Both the position numbers and the translations under genes were made by a program. Below, in pieces: positions 52,672-60,753 of a stretch of 64,000 nucleotides of DNA (positions are counted from its first letter, which is position 1; the number at the start of each line of letters is the position of its first letter). The DNA comes from Elizabethkingia meningoseptica_A (GTDB taxonomy: Bacteria > Bacteroidota > Bacteroidia > Flavobacteriales > Weeksellaceae): the NCBI RefSeq assembly GCF_045762675.1, contig NZ_JBJDLK010000002.1, positions 124,001 to 188,000 of the forward strand, read 5' to 3'. Under the pieces are notes generated by a model. That model made no database searches. It had not been told where the DNA came from and worked only from the letters and a program-made list of their open reading frames with translations.

Positions 52672-53496
52672 TTATTTTACCCTGATTTTATCTTCCAGAA
52701 TTTCAATAACACCATCTTTGTATAGACCGCCAATAGCCCTTTTAAAGTTCTTTTTGCTCATTTGCAATTTATCTTTAATTTCTTCCGGTGTAGATTTATC
52801 CGATAAATAAAGCAATCCGCCATGATCATCCAGTACATCTAAAACACTTTGTCTAAAGCTGTCTATATTTTCAAAACCTTCCGGCTGCAATGTCACATCA
52901 ATCTTACCATCTTCTCTTATCGCTTTTATATATCCGGTTTCTACATTTAGCGGATATAATTTTTTATAGACATCCGAAGCATAAATAAGTCCTATGTACT
53001 TCTGATTAATAACGACATTCCACCCCAGCTCCGTTTCGTTCATCAGGATCAGACTAACCTTATCTCCTTTTTTAAGATCGATATTATCGTATTGCGGATT
53101 TCTTTTGAACTTTGTTGTTCCTGTAATCAATCCGGTAGCTTCATCTATATAAACATATACAAGATATCTCTTGTCCTCTACGATCTTCCCTTTCTGTTGC
53201 TTATACGGGATAAATAAATCCTTAATAATTCCCCAGTCCATAAATGCACCACTCGGGAGCGTTTGTACGGCACGAAGTACAGCATACTCGTCTACTTCGC
53301 AGAAAGGTGTTTCTGTGGTTGCTCTCAGGCTTCCTTCTTCCTGGTAAACAAATACCTCGATTTCATCTCCTACTTCTGTATTAGGATCAGCAAAAAGTCT
53401 GGAAAGAGAAATTTCATTACCCAATTCATCCTTTAATTGAAACCCGGCTTCAGATTTTCCGGAGACTGTTAAATGTTGTTTCTTCCCTATTTGCAT
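52672..53496 (-). CDS. cvfB: CvfB/YitL-type S1 RNA-binding protein
   Basis: 274 residues. S1-like OB folds (about 1-65, 66-140 with SGAFMDWGIIKDLFIPYK, and 145-215 with LGWNVVINQKYIGLIYAS) and a C-terminal winged helix (LSDKSTPEEIKDKLQMSKKN, FKRAIGGLYKDGVI). The layout equals CvfB of Gram-positive bacteria, an RNA-binding regulator. Cytoplasmic. Its promoter box is at 53511-53518. Confidence 0.92.
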   Translation of the reverse strand: MQIGKKQHLTVSGKSEAGFQLKDELGNEISLSRLFADPNTEVGDEIEVFVYQEEGSLRATTETPFCEVDEYAVLRAVQTLPSGAFMDWGIIKDLFIPYKQQKGKIVEDKRYLVYVYIDEATGLITGTTKFKRNPQYDNIDLKKGDKVSLILMNETELGWNVVINQKYIGLIYASDVYKKLYPLNVETGYIKAIREDGKIDVTLQPEGFENIDSFRQSVLDVLDDHGGLLYLSDKSTPEEIKDKLQMSKKNFKRAIGGLYKDGVIEILEDKIRVK

Positions 53497-53510
53497 ACTT
53501 TATTTTTTTG

Positions 53511-53518
53511 CAAAAATA
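53511..53518 (-). promoter_or_regulatory. cvfB -7 box
   Basis: TATTTTTG on the minus strand, 14 bp before the ATG, fits TAnnTTTG. Confidence 0.45.
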
Positions 53519-53538
53519 AGGTTTCTTTTACGGAAGTA

Positions 53539-53560
53539 AGAGCTTGTTTAAATTTTATTT
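53539..53560 (+). repeat. Degenerate IS5-like end (tentative)
   Basis: AAGAGCTTGTTTAAATTTT differs from the end at 5199/5550 by one base (C to T) in the conserved first part. No partner or transposase nearby, so chance similarity cannot be excluded. Confidence 0.3.
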
Positions 53561-53583
53561 AATTTTGAGTATAATATTCTGTT

Positions 53584-54045
53584 ATGAGATACGCCTCTTT
53601 ACTCTCTGTAATTTTCGTTCTGGGCTTTTCAGGATTATCTGAAGCTCAGTTTCTGGAACAGACAGCTATTGGTGCAGGTTATAAATATACAGGCAGAAAC
53701 AGCCTTAAACTGAGTCTGGAATACAGAACGTCTACTTCTTCCAGTCAGGGCTATTTTAATGTAGGTGCAGGTGCTGTTTACACTCCTGTTAACGGGAATG
53801 CAAAATTTCTTCCGGAGGTCCATGCTAATTATAACAATGCTGTTTTTATGTATGGTTTATCTGCTACACCTTATGCACTGGAACCTAATATAGGACTTAG
53901 CATTTTTAATATGATGTGGCTTACCGGAGGATATGCAATTCCTCTGAACAAAGACAAATATTTCAAAGGAATAACTGTGGGTATACAGTTTAATATTGCT
54001 CCTGTAAAAGGAAGCAGTTTCTATGATAAGTTTAAAACATTTTAA
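53584..54045 (+). CDS. Small exported barrel-like protein, unknown function
   Basis: 153 residues with a signal peptide (1-21, ending EAQ). The mature chain has alternating strands with aromatic and small residues (GAGYKYTGRNSLKLSLEYR, FNVGAGAVYTP) and ends in a Phe, as in small 8-strand outer-membrane barrels. No named family recognised. Monocistronic. Confidence 0.75.
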   Translation: MRYASLLSVIFVLGFSGLSEAQFLEQTAIGAGYKYTGRNSLKLSLEYRTSTSSSQGYFNVGAGAVYTPVNGNAKFLPEVHANYNNAVFMYGLSATPYALEPNIGLSIFNMMWLTGGYAIPLNKDKYFKGITVGIQFNIAPVKGSSFYDKFKTF

Positions 54046-54148
54046 GTAAACTTCAAGCATAAATTACTGTAACCCAAGTGTCATAAGGACATATATCTTT
54101 TTAACAAAATTTTATGAAAATAATTCTCCATCATTTTTGTATAAAATT

Positions 54149-54156
54149 TAACTTTG
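54149..54156 (+). promoter_or_regulatory. -7 box of the VOC gene
   Basis: TAACTTTG, 20 bp before the ATG at 54177, fits TAnnTTTG. Confidence 0.45.
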
Positions 54157-54176
54157 ATAACAGTTAAATAATTGAT

Positions 54177-54632
54177 ATGGCACAAATTAACGTTTATCTT
54201 AATTTCGAAGGAAATTGTCTGGAAGCTTTTGAATTCTACAAATCCGTTTTTGGAGGTGAATTCCCTTATGTTGGAAGATTTTCAGATATGCCGCCAAGTG
54301 AAGAATATCCTATTAGTGAAGCTGATAAAGATAAGATCATGCATATAGCCTTACCAATCTCACAGGAAACCACCCTAATGGGTTCTGATGTTACCGGTAA
54401 TACATGTGCTGACGGAAAATTTGTAAAAGGGAACAACATTCAGCTTTCCGTAAATACAAATTCAAGAGAAGAAGCAGAAAAGATTTTTAACGGACTTTCT
54501 TCCGGCGGGCAGGTTACAATGCCTCTTCAGGATACTTTTTGGGGTGCCTACTTTGGGATGTGGGTTGATAAATTCGGGATTTCGTGGATGGTAAACTACG
54601 ATGATCCTTCGAAGCAGCAACAACATCCTTAA
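54177..54632 (+). CDS. VOC (PhnB-like) family protein
   Basis: 151 residues, cytoplasmic. PhnB/glyoxalase-type pattern: MAQINVYLNFEGNCLEAFEF, FYKSVFGGEF, IMHIALPISQETTLMGSDV, and near the end FWGAYFGMWVDKFGISWMVN. The VOC fold binds metal in glyoxalases, but PhnB-like members often lack the metal ligands. Enzymatic role unknown. Followed by a strong terminator shared with lpdA. Confidence 0.86.
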   Translation: MAQINVYLNFEGNCLEAFEFYKSVFGGEFPYVGRFSDMPPSEEYPISEADKDKIMHIALPISQETTLMGSDVTGNTCADGKFVKGNNIQLSVNTNSREEAEKIFNGLSSGGQVTMPLQDTFWGAYFGMWVDKFGISWMVNYDDPSKQQQHP

Positions 54633-54640
54633 TACAAAAC

Positions 54641-54670
54641 AAAAAAGCAATCCCAAAGGATTGCTTTTTT
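54641..54670. terminator. Bidirectional terminator
   Basis: 13-bp perfect stem (54641-54653 with 54658-54670), 4-nt loop, A run and T run on opposite sides. It lies between VOC and lpdA, which converge. Confidence 0.88.
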
Positions 54671-54705
54671 TATTTTTTGATCAGTTAAATTGATCTTTTC
54701 TTTTA

Positions 54706-56109
54706 TTACATATGGATTGCACGTTTACCTGTAGCATCCAGAGCAGCTTCTTTAATAGCTTCTGTATACGTAGGGTGTGCGTGAGAAATTCTTGCAATAT
54801 CTTCAGCAGATGCACGGAACTCCATAGCGACTACTGCTTCAGCAATCATATCGGCAGCTCTTGCCCCGATCATGTGTACACCCAAAATTTCATCTGTTTT
54901 TTCATCAGCTAAAATCTTGATTACACCATCTGTATCCATACTTGCTCTTGAACGTCCCAAAGCACGCATTGGGAAAGAACCTGTTTTGAAAGCAACACCT
55001 GCTTCTTTTAGTTGTTCTTCAGTTTTACCTACACCTGCTACTTCCGGCCATGTATATACAACACCAGGAATAAGGTTATAGTTAACGTGTGGTTTTTCTC
55101 CGGCTAAAGTTTCAGCTACAAATACACCTTCTTCTTCAGCTTTGTGCGCTAACATAGCACCTTTAACAACGTCTCCGATTGCATAGATATTGGAAACATT
55201 AGTTTGTAAGTGATCGTTAACTTTTACTCTTCCTCTTTCATCAAGTTCAACGCCTGCTTTTTCAAGACCTAAACCATCTGTATAAGGACGACGTCCAACA
55301 GCTACTAAACAGTAATCTCCTTCAACAACTACTTCTTCGCCCTTTTTATCTTTTGCTGTAACTTTTACAGAATCTCCGTTTCTTTCAACTCCTGAAACAG
55401 CTGTAGAAAGCATAAATTTCATTCCCTGCTTTTTCAGGGTTTTCTGTAATTCTTTAGATAAAGTACCATCCATTCCCGGGATAATTTTATCTAAATATTC
55501 TACAACAGTAACGTCACTTCCTAAACGAAGGTAAACTGAACCTAATTCAAGCCCGATAACACCACCACCGATTACGATAAGGTGCTTTGGTACTTCTTTA
55601 AGGTTTAATGCTTCAGTAGACGTAATTACTCTTTCTTTATCCAGTGTAATGAAAGGTAATGTGGAAGGCTTGGAACCTGTTGCAATAATTGTATTTTTAG
55701 CTTCGATAGTTTCAGAAGAACCATCTTCTTTGGTAACTTTAATCTGTGTAGCAGATTCGAAACTTCCCACTCCCTGTAAAACAGTGATCTTGTTTTTATC
55801 CATAAGGAAGTTAATTCCTTTGGTTGTTTGATCTACTACCTCATTCTTACGGTTAATCATTTGTGCAATGTCCACTTTTGGTTCATTGATCAGAATACCA
55901 TGAGTAGCGAAAGTGTGTTTTGCATTTTCAAAATGCTCAGAAGAATCTAGTAATGCTTTTGACGGAATACATCCAACGTTAAGACAAGTCCCCCCAAGGG
56001 TTGAATATTTTTCAATTATTACCGTTTTGAAACCTAATTGCGCACATCTGATTGCTGCAACATATCCACCGGGACCCGAGCCGATAACGGCTACATCGAA
56101 TTGATTCAT
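54706..56109 (-). CDS. lpdA: Dihydrolipoyl dehydrogenase
   Basis: 467 residues, the standard E3 length. N-terminal FAD motif GSGPGGY, redox-active Cys42/Cys47 in GGTCLNVGCIPSK, NAD motif GGGVIGLELGSVY, GDVVKGAMLAHKAEEEG, and C-terminal HAHPTYTE (His-Glu pair of the active site in the dimer). It oxidises dihydrolipoamide of 2-oxoacid dehydrogenases and the glycine cleavage system. Promoter box at 56129-56136. Not next to other E1/E2 genes. Confidence 0.97.
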   Translation of the reverse strand: MNQFDVAVIGSGPGGYVAAIRCAQLGFKTVIIEKYSTLGGTCLNVGCIPSKALLDSSEHFENAKHTFATHGILINEPKVDIAQMINRKNEVVDQTTKGINFLMDKNKITVLQGVGSFESATQIKVTKEDGSSETIEAKNTIIATGSKPSTLPFITLDKERVITSTEALNLKEVPKHLIVIGGGVIGLELGSVYLRLGSDVTVVEYLDKIIPGMDGTLSKELQKTLKKQGMKFMLSTAVSGVERNGDSVKVTAKDKKGEEVVVEGDYCLVAVGRRPYTDGLGLEKAGVELDERGRVKVNDHLQTNVSNIYAIGDVVKGAMLAHKAEEEGVFVAETLAGEKPHVNYNLIPGVVYTWPEVAGVGKTEEQLKEAGVAFKTGSFPMRALGRSRASMDTDGVIKILADEKTDEILGVHMIGARAADMIAEAVVAMEFRASAEDIARISHAHPTYTEAIKEAALDATGKRAIHM

Positions 56110-56128
56110 ATTTTAGTTTTTAGATTTA

Positions 56129-56136
56129 CAAAATTA
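56129..56136 (-). promoter_or_regulatory. lpdA -7 box
   Basis: TAATTTTG on the minus strand, 19 bp before the ATG, fits TAnnTTTG. Confidence 0.45.
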
Positions 56137-56162
56137 TTTTCAGACCACTAAATTACGGCTTT

Positions 56163-56708
56163 TTAGTGAAGTAGTTGCCATTCGGAAAGTAATTTTTCTG
56201 CGATTTCTTCCGTTGGAAAATCTCCCGAAATTTCAGTTATTTCAGTGGTTTGTTTTTCCAGCCAGTTCCGGTGTGCTCTAATTGTCCGGTTTGCAATACC
56301 TTTCATTTCGTCGTAGTCTTTACAAAAGGCAATAAAATCATCATGTCTCTTTATTGTTTCAGCATCCGTTATCAGTTTTTCACCATACCTGTCTGCTTCC
56401 CTTTTCCGCACCCGTATCATTCTGATCCCGGGGGGAACAAATAAAAAAACAATTTTATCAAAACAGGCATGAATTTCAGGTGACCAGCTGATACAGCTAC
56501 CACCAAAAATTAAAGACTCACCGCTTTTGAGAATTTCCAGAATGCCGGCATCTCTTATTTCCGGATTGCGTTTAACCGTATAAGGAATATCAGTCTTCTC
56601 CCAGAAAAAATCATCAGAGTCCAGGTATCGCCAGCCTAATTTTTTGCTAATGAAATTACCCAGCGTGGTAACGCCGGAACCTGATGCTCCGAAAATATGA
56701 ATAATCAT
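56163..56708 (-). CDS. P-loop nucleoside/adenylate kinase-like protein with altered Walker A
   Basis: 181 residues. N-terminal Walker A-like loop GASGSGVTT (residues 7-15): the invariant Lys of GxxGxGK(S/T) is replaced by Val. Then DSDDFFWEKTDIPYTVKR, as in adenylate/shikimate-kinase folds, and FVPPGIRMIRVRKREADRYG (Arg-rich lid). Members of this AAA-like small kinase family are known with a Lys-less loop. Activity and substrate unknown. It is 3 nt upstream of the M14 gene stop, so likely its operon partner. Confidence 0.78.
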   Translation of the reverse strand: MIIHIFGASGSGVTTLGNFISKKLGWRYLDSDDFFWEKTDIPYTVKRNPEIRDAGILEILKSGESLIFGGSCISWSPEIHACFDKIVFLFVPPGIRMIRVRKREADRYGEKLITDAETIKRHDDFIAFCKDYDEMKGIANRTIRAHRNWLEKQTTEITEISGDFPTEEIAEKLLSEWQLLH

Positions 56709-56711
56709 GAT

Positions 56712-57821
56712 TTATGATTCAAGACTGAAATTTACTTCTTCGTCCAGCTTTGGAAATTTGCGGTCGCAAATAAACTTTTTACCGGTTGCATCTATTTCTT
56801 TCCAGGCTTTTTTCTTTCCGATATCTCCCACTTCCACAACTATCGGAACAAATGAAATCTCTTCATCTCCGTCTTTAATCATTTCTTTATACTGTACTGC
56901 AACATCCAGAATACAATCAAAATCTGTATTCAGTTTCACATTTCTGTAAATAATATCATAATGCGTCTGCTGATTCTCCGGAATATCAAAATAGGTTTCA
57001 TATCCTAAAGTCTGCCCCGGAATGATAGACATTGCAGCCAAAGCATCGTACAATGCTATGGTGTAATATTTACGGGTTTCCTGTCTCAGATAGTCATTTT
57101 CGGAATGACCACCTTCAAAAAGAATTGTCGGGATACCAGACAGCATAAAATTATCTCCGGTTGATGTCGGATAAAACTCATCGGTATACCGACCGATGCG
57201 GTTAGGCATTTTATTTTTAAGATCAGAGTAAATATGAGCGATGATAGCCATACTCTTTTTACGGTTATCATTCAGACTTCTTTCCTGATCGAAAGAAGGA
57301 GATAAAAAAGACAAAGTTGCCGGATGTCTTCCGTCGGTTGTAAAAATCGTTCGCTGATCATGCAGGTTAAGTGCATAATCGTATTGTTTCTCCTTAGCAA
57401 TTCTTTTAAGGATTTTAATCTCCGGACTAGCTTCTTTAAGGAAGTCTCTGTTCATATCAATGTCCAGTGCATTTCTGCGTGTCCATTTTTCAGAACCATC
57501 CGGATTAAGCATGAAAATAAAATCCAGTGTAATCTTACTGAAAAGCCTTTCTTTTAAATCTTCATTCTTATCCAGAGAATACAACAGGTCCAGCATAGCC
57601 AGTGTAGCAGTAGACTCGTTGCCATGCATTTGGGACCATGCCAGAACATTAACCGGTCCGTTACCAATTGAAAATTTATAAACAGGTTGTCCTAAAACGG
57701 ACTGACCAACCTCGGAGATATAATCGCTGTAATTCTCCTGCAGGAAAAAAAATAAATTTTTCGGCAAAATATAGCGATTTGGGAAGTTTACATCTGTGAA
57801 ATACTCAAAAACTGAAGCCAT
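56712..57821 (-). CDS. M14-family zinc carboxypeptidase
   Basis: 369 residues, no signal peptide, so cytoplasmic. Zinc ligands His66 and Glu69 in WSQMHGNEST and a second His in ALNLHDQRTIF; the catalytic Glu is likely in LFEGGHSENDY. The N-terminal half is the peptidase; the C-terminal third is uncommon. Family enzymes trim C-terminal residues or cell-wall peptides. Its upstream TTTACA motif (57821-57826) and -7 box at 57844-57851 lie in the divergent spacer. Confidence 0.86.
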   Translation of the reverse strand: MASVFEYFTDVNFPNRYILPKNLFFFLQENYSDYISEVGQSVLGQPVYKFSIGNGPVNVLAWSQMHGNESTATLAMLDLLYSLDKNEDLKERLFSKITLDFIFMLNPDGSEKWTRRNALDIDMNRDFLKEASPEIKILKRIAKEKQYDYALNLHDQRTIFTTDGRHPATLSFLSPSFDQERSLNDNRKKSMAIIAHIYSDLKNKMPNRIGRYTDEFYPTSTGDNFMLSGIPTILFEGGHSENDYLRQETRKYYTIALYDALAAMSIIPGQTLGYETYFDIPENQQTHYDIIYRNVKLNTDFDCILDVAVQYKEMIKDGDEEISFVPIVVEVGDIGKKKAWKEIDATGKKFICDRKFPKLDEEVNFSLES

Positions 57822-57843
57822 TTACATTTTTAATTTAATGGGT

Positions 57844-57851
57844 CAAATTTA
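57844..57851 (-). promoter_or_regulatory. -7 box of the M14 gene
   Basis: TAAATTTG on the minus strand, 22 bp before the ATG. TTTACA half-sites (57876-57881) lie near its -33 region. Confidence 0.45.
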
Positions 57852-58109
57852 TCATATTTTTCTCTTTTATTAAAATTTACATTTGAAAATTATTAAACAA
57901 GCTGTATTGACAAAATGTCTGTTGATAAGTATTGGCATTGAAAAATATTCAATTAAAAAATGTAATCAACTGTTTATCAGTTTTCCACAAGTTTTATATA
58001 AAGCTAATTTTTACATTTACTTTAAGCTGTTTTTTCGCTTGGTTATCCGCTTTTGTGGAGAATTTTATTAAACACTGTCATGAAAATAAAATGATACAAA
58101 TATTTATTA

Positions 58110-58123
58110 TTTACAAATGTAAA
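58110..58123. promoter_or_regulatory. TTTACA-N2-TGTAAA operator-like palindrome
   Basis: TTTACAAATGTAAA, 6-bp inverted arms with a 2-bp centre, 28 bp upstream of the TerC -7 box. Same pattern recurs before the XRE regulator at 60078 and 60112. Confidence 0.5.
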
Positions 58124-58150
58124 ACACACTGATTTTATGTGTTTTTAGAT

Positions 58151-58158
58151 TATCTTTG
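58151..58158 (+). promoter_or_regulatory. TerC -7 box
   Basis: TATCTTTG, 21 bp before the ATG at 58180, fits TAnnTTTG. Confidence 0.5.
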
Positions 58159-58179
58159 CGCCTGTTATTGTACCTAAAA

Positions 58180-59259
58180 ATGAGTGGAGAACTTTTATTT
58201 ATTATAGGCTTTTTGGCCATCGTCGTTTTAATATTAATTATAGACCTGGGATTATTCAGTAAAAAGAACAAAAACCATGAAAGCACAAAATCAGTATCAC
58301 TGAAACAGGCTCTTATGATGAGTGTATTTGTGATTTGTGTAGCACTGGGTTTTTATTTCTTTCTGATGGAGTTCGGGCATTACCTGCACAATATAGACAG
58401 TATGGAGCGGCTCCAGCAGGTCATTGCCAAGCACCACCACCCTGTTAAAGTAATTCCGGGAGACCTGCAAACAAGCCTTGAGCTGTATGACAAAAACCTG
58501 GCACTGGAATATATTACAGGTTATATTGTTGAATACGCACTTTCTGTTGATAATATCTTTGTTATATTACTGATATTCGGTTCTTTTAAAGTTGCTGAGA
58601 AAAATTACCACAAAGTCCTTATATGGGGAATTTTAGGCGCTATAATCATGCGTTTTATATTCATTTTCGTAGGTGCATCACTAATCAGCAGATTCGAATG
58701 GATTATGTATGTATTTGGAGCATTCCTGGTGTTTACCGGTATCAGAATGTTTTTCAATAAGGAAGAGGAACATATTGACACTGAAAAACATCCTGTGGTA
58801 AAGTTTGCCAACAAGTACTTTAAAGTTCATAATAAGTTTGAAGGGAACAAGTTCTTTGTGGTTGTTAACGGGATAAAGAAGATGACTCCTTTATTTCTCG
58901 TATTGCTTATCATAGAGTTTACCGATCTTATTTTTGCAGTAGATTCTATTCCGGCTATTTTTTCAGTGACCAAAGACCCTTATATCGTATTCTTTTCCAA
59001 TATTTTTGCCATTATAGGGCTTAGATCCATGTTCTTCCTGCTGGCTAATATTGTAGATAAATTCAGGTATTTAAAAACCGGACTTGCATTCCTGCTGACC
59101 TTTATAGGACTTAAGATGATTTTCCATCATCAACTGGATGACTGGGGCTTTACAACCACGCATTCCCTGTTGGTCATTATGGGTATTTTAGGAATCAGTA
59201 TTGCAGCCTCTTTACTGGCTTCAGCCTTTGCCGATAAAAAGGAAAAAACTGAACATTAA
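58180..59259 (+). CDS. TerC-family integral membrane protein
   Basis: 359 residues from the ATG at 58180 (MSGELLFIIG); a frame extends to a TTG at 58156 inside the promoter box and is rejected. About eight to nine membrane helices with the family marks ALEYITGYIVEYALSVDNIF (acidic residues within helices), RFIFIFVGASLISRFEW and EFTDLIFAVDSIPAIFSVT. TerC proteins are linked to tellurite resistance and to manganese or metal export for secreted proteins. Its spacer carries the operator-like palindrome. Confidence 0.92.
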   Translation: MSGELLFIIGFLAIVVLILIIDLGLFSKKNKNHESTKSVSLKQALMMSVFVICVALGFYFFLMEFGHYLHNIDSMERLQQVIAKHHHPVKVIPGDLQTSLELYDKNLALEYITGYIVEYALSVDNIFVILLIFGSFKVAEKNYHKVLIWGILGAIIMRFIFIFVGASLISRFEWIMYVFGAFLVFTGIRMFFNKEEEHIDTEKHPVVKFANKYFKVHNKFEGNKFFVVVNGIKKMTPLFLVLLIIEFTDLIFAVDSIPAIFSVTKDPYIVFFSNIFAIIGLRSMFFLLANIVDKFRYLKTGLAFLLTFIGLKMIFHHQLDDWGFTTTHSLLVIMGILGISIAASLLASAFADKKEKTEH

Positions 59260-60077
59260 CACTATTTACAATATTTATTTGGCATAAAATCATTATTTGT
59301 TTAATGGTTTAAAGCCTTATATCCATGTGTTATACATGATGCTTAATTGTTTGTATACAAACTTAATCTGTCCATCAACCAATTGTTGTGTACTAATCAG
59401 GACATAAGATCCTGCTCACTTTTCTTTGTCTTTTATGAAAGATTATTAGTGAATACATGGAAAGAGAACTCATTTTAGAGCTCGTATTTTAACGATCATC
59501 TTCTATCTGGGAAACTATACCGAAAAGAAAAATACAGGCTTAAAACGCCGTTTATAAGATCCGTTTATTCTGATCTGGTATTCAACCTGTAAAACAGATG
59601 TTATCTCGGTGAGCTCACTGAGATATAAAGAAACGAGTTTAAAGGTGTTTAGCGGGTTTGTAAATTTATGATCAGGGCACCGGGGTTTACGTATTTAACC
59701 ATCAAAGTATGGCTAAAAGCAGTTTAAGGTGTTAAAAATTGAATATCAGTCCTCTAACAATTGTTAATTACGTATTGTAAATTGTAAATCGGTGTATAGT
59801 ACTGGCTATAATTTACATTTTTACATTATAGTATTTAATTGATTAATATTATATTATCATACTAAATGTAAATCTTTAGTTTATATAAAGCGTTACATAT
59901 GGATTAAGTTGTTTATCTGTAAAAACTCGACATGCCAGCAAAATTTTTATGCGGGAGAAAAAAACTATCGTTTTTTCGAAATTTAGTTGGAATATTTCAT
60001 GAAATAATACTGTATATTATTATATACCAGCTAATTAAATGCTATTTACAATTATAAACTATATAAATGTAAAATTA

Positions 60078-60091
60078 TTTACAAATGTATT
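60078..60091. promoter_or_regulatory. Operator-like site of the XRE gene (1)
   Basis: TTTACAAATGTATT: TTTACA-AA-TGTA with imperfect last bases, 36 bp upstream of the XRE ATG. Probably bound by the regulator it precedes. Confidence 0.45.
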
Positions 60092-60111
60092 TTACAATTC
60101 TAAATTTTATT

Positions 60112-60125
60112 TTTACATTTGTAAT
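60112..60125. promoter_or_regulatory. Operator-like site of the XRE gene (2)
   Basis: TTTACATTTGTAAT, 6-bp arms with one mismatch, directly before the XRE ATG at 60127, where bound protein would block transcription or translation initiation. Confidence 0.45.
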
Positions 60126-60126
60126 C

Positions 60127-60675
60127 ATGGAAATTTCAGACAGAATTAAAAAAGTGATCGATCATTACGGCTATTCGCCTTCAGAATTTGCCGATACTAT
60201 CGATGTTCCAAGATCCAGCATCTCGCATATCACCTCCGGAAGAAATAAAGCCTCATTGGATTTTATTATTAAAATCAAAAACCGCTTTCCGGAGATACAA
60301 TGGGACTGGTTAATCGATGGACAGGGAGATATGACGAAATCCAACATTCCGGAACCTGAAGAAATTTACAATTTTGTACAGGAAAATGACATTTCCGAAG
60401 ACATAGAAGAGTCTACTTCCCCACTCGATTTATTCACTTTGGCCACCGATTTTAAAACGGTCGAACAGCCAGAAGAAAAAGAACCGGAAATCTCTCCTTC
60501 TCCAGAATCGGTTATTCCTGTAAAAGATACAGGAGAAAGTATTTCAAACGATTCTCAGCGATTAGGCATTGAGGAAATTTTCACACCAATGCAAAGTACT
60601 GAAAATCAAGGAAGAGCAATAAAGCGTATTGTATTCTTTTTTGATGATGGAAAATTTGAAGTTTTCACCCCATAA
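60127..60675 (+). CDS. XRE-family helix-turn-helix regulator
   Basis: 182 residues from the ATG at 60127 (MEISDRIKKVIDHYG); a frame back to 60085 reads through the half-site array and is rejected. Residues 1-65 are a Cro/CI-type HTH: YSPSEFADTIDVPRSSISHI, then SGRNKASLDFIIKIKNRFPE with the conserved WLIDGQGDM end. The C-terminal 110 residues are acidic and low in structure, ending KRIVFFFDDGKFEVF. No phage genes surround it, so it is a chromosomal regulator. Inverted repeats just upstream suggest autoregulation; the TerC site suggests a second target. Confidence 0.85.
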   Translation: MEISDRIKKVIDHYGYSPSEFADTIDVPRSSISHITSGRNKASLDFIIKIKNRFPEIQWDWLIDGQGDMTKSNIPEPEEIYNFVQENDISEDIEESTSPLDLFTLATDFKTVEQPEEKEPEISPSPESVIPVKDTGESISNDSQRLGIEEIFTPMQSTENQGRAIKRIVFFFDDGKFEVFTP

Positions 60676-60753
60676 ATTGCTTTCCAAATCAAAGCTTTTT
60701 AAAATTTGTATATATTAAAACCTTCGGAATACGGAAAGTTTTCTTTATGATAC

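Larger units (their letters stand above)
57822..58179. other. Divergent regulatory spacer M14 / TerC
   Basis: 358 bp without a gene. It holds four TTTACA half-sites (57821-57826, 57876-57881, 58010-58015, 58110-58115) and a TGTAAA at 58118-58123, promoters for both neighbours and otherwise AT-rich DNA. Confidence 0.6.
59260..60126. other. 867-bp spacer with half-site array and palindromes
   Basis: No convincing gene. From 59776 to 60126 it contains ten TTTACA or TGTAAA half-sites. A 24-bp palindrome with one G/T wobble lies at 59602-59625. The first 300 bp show nothing recognisable apart from a few short non-conserved frames. A promoter for the XRE gene must lie in the last 100 bp, but no TAnnTTTG box is seen there. 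Confidence 0.6.

Noticed and set aside
59260..60126. Small RNA gene or short coding frame
   Set aside because: Longest plausible frames are about 20 codons and no promoter-terminator pair encloses a stable hairpin; recorded only as a spacer.
60127..60675. Prophage repressor
   Set aside because: The HTH fold would fit, but no integrase, structural or lysis genes flank it and neighbours are chromosomal genes.
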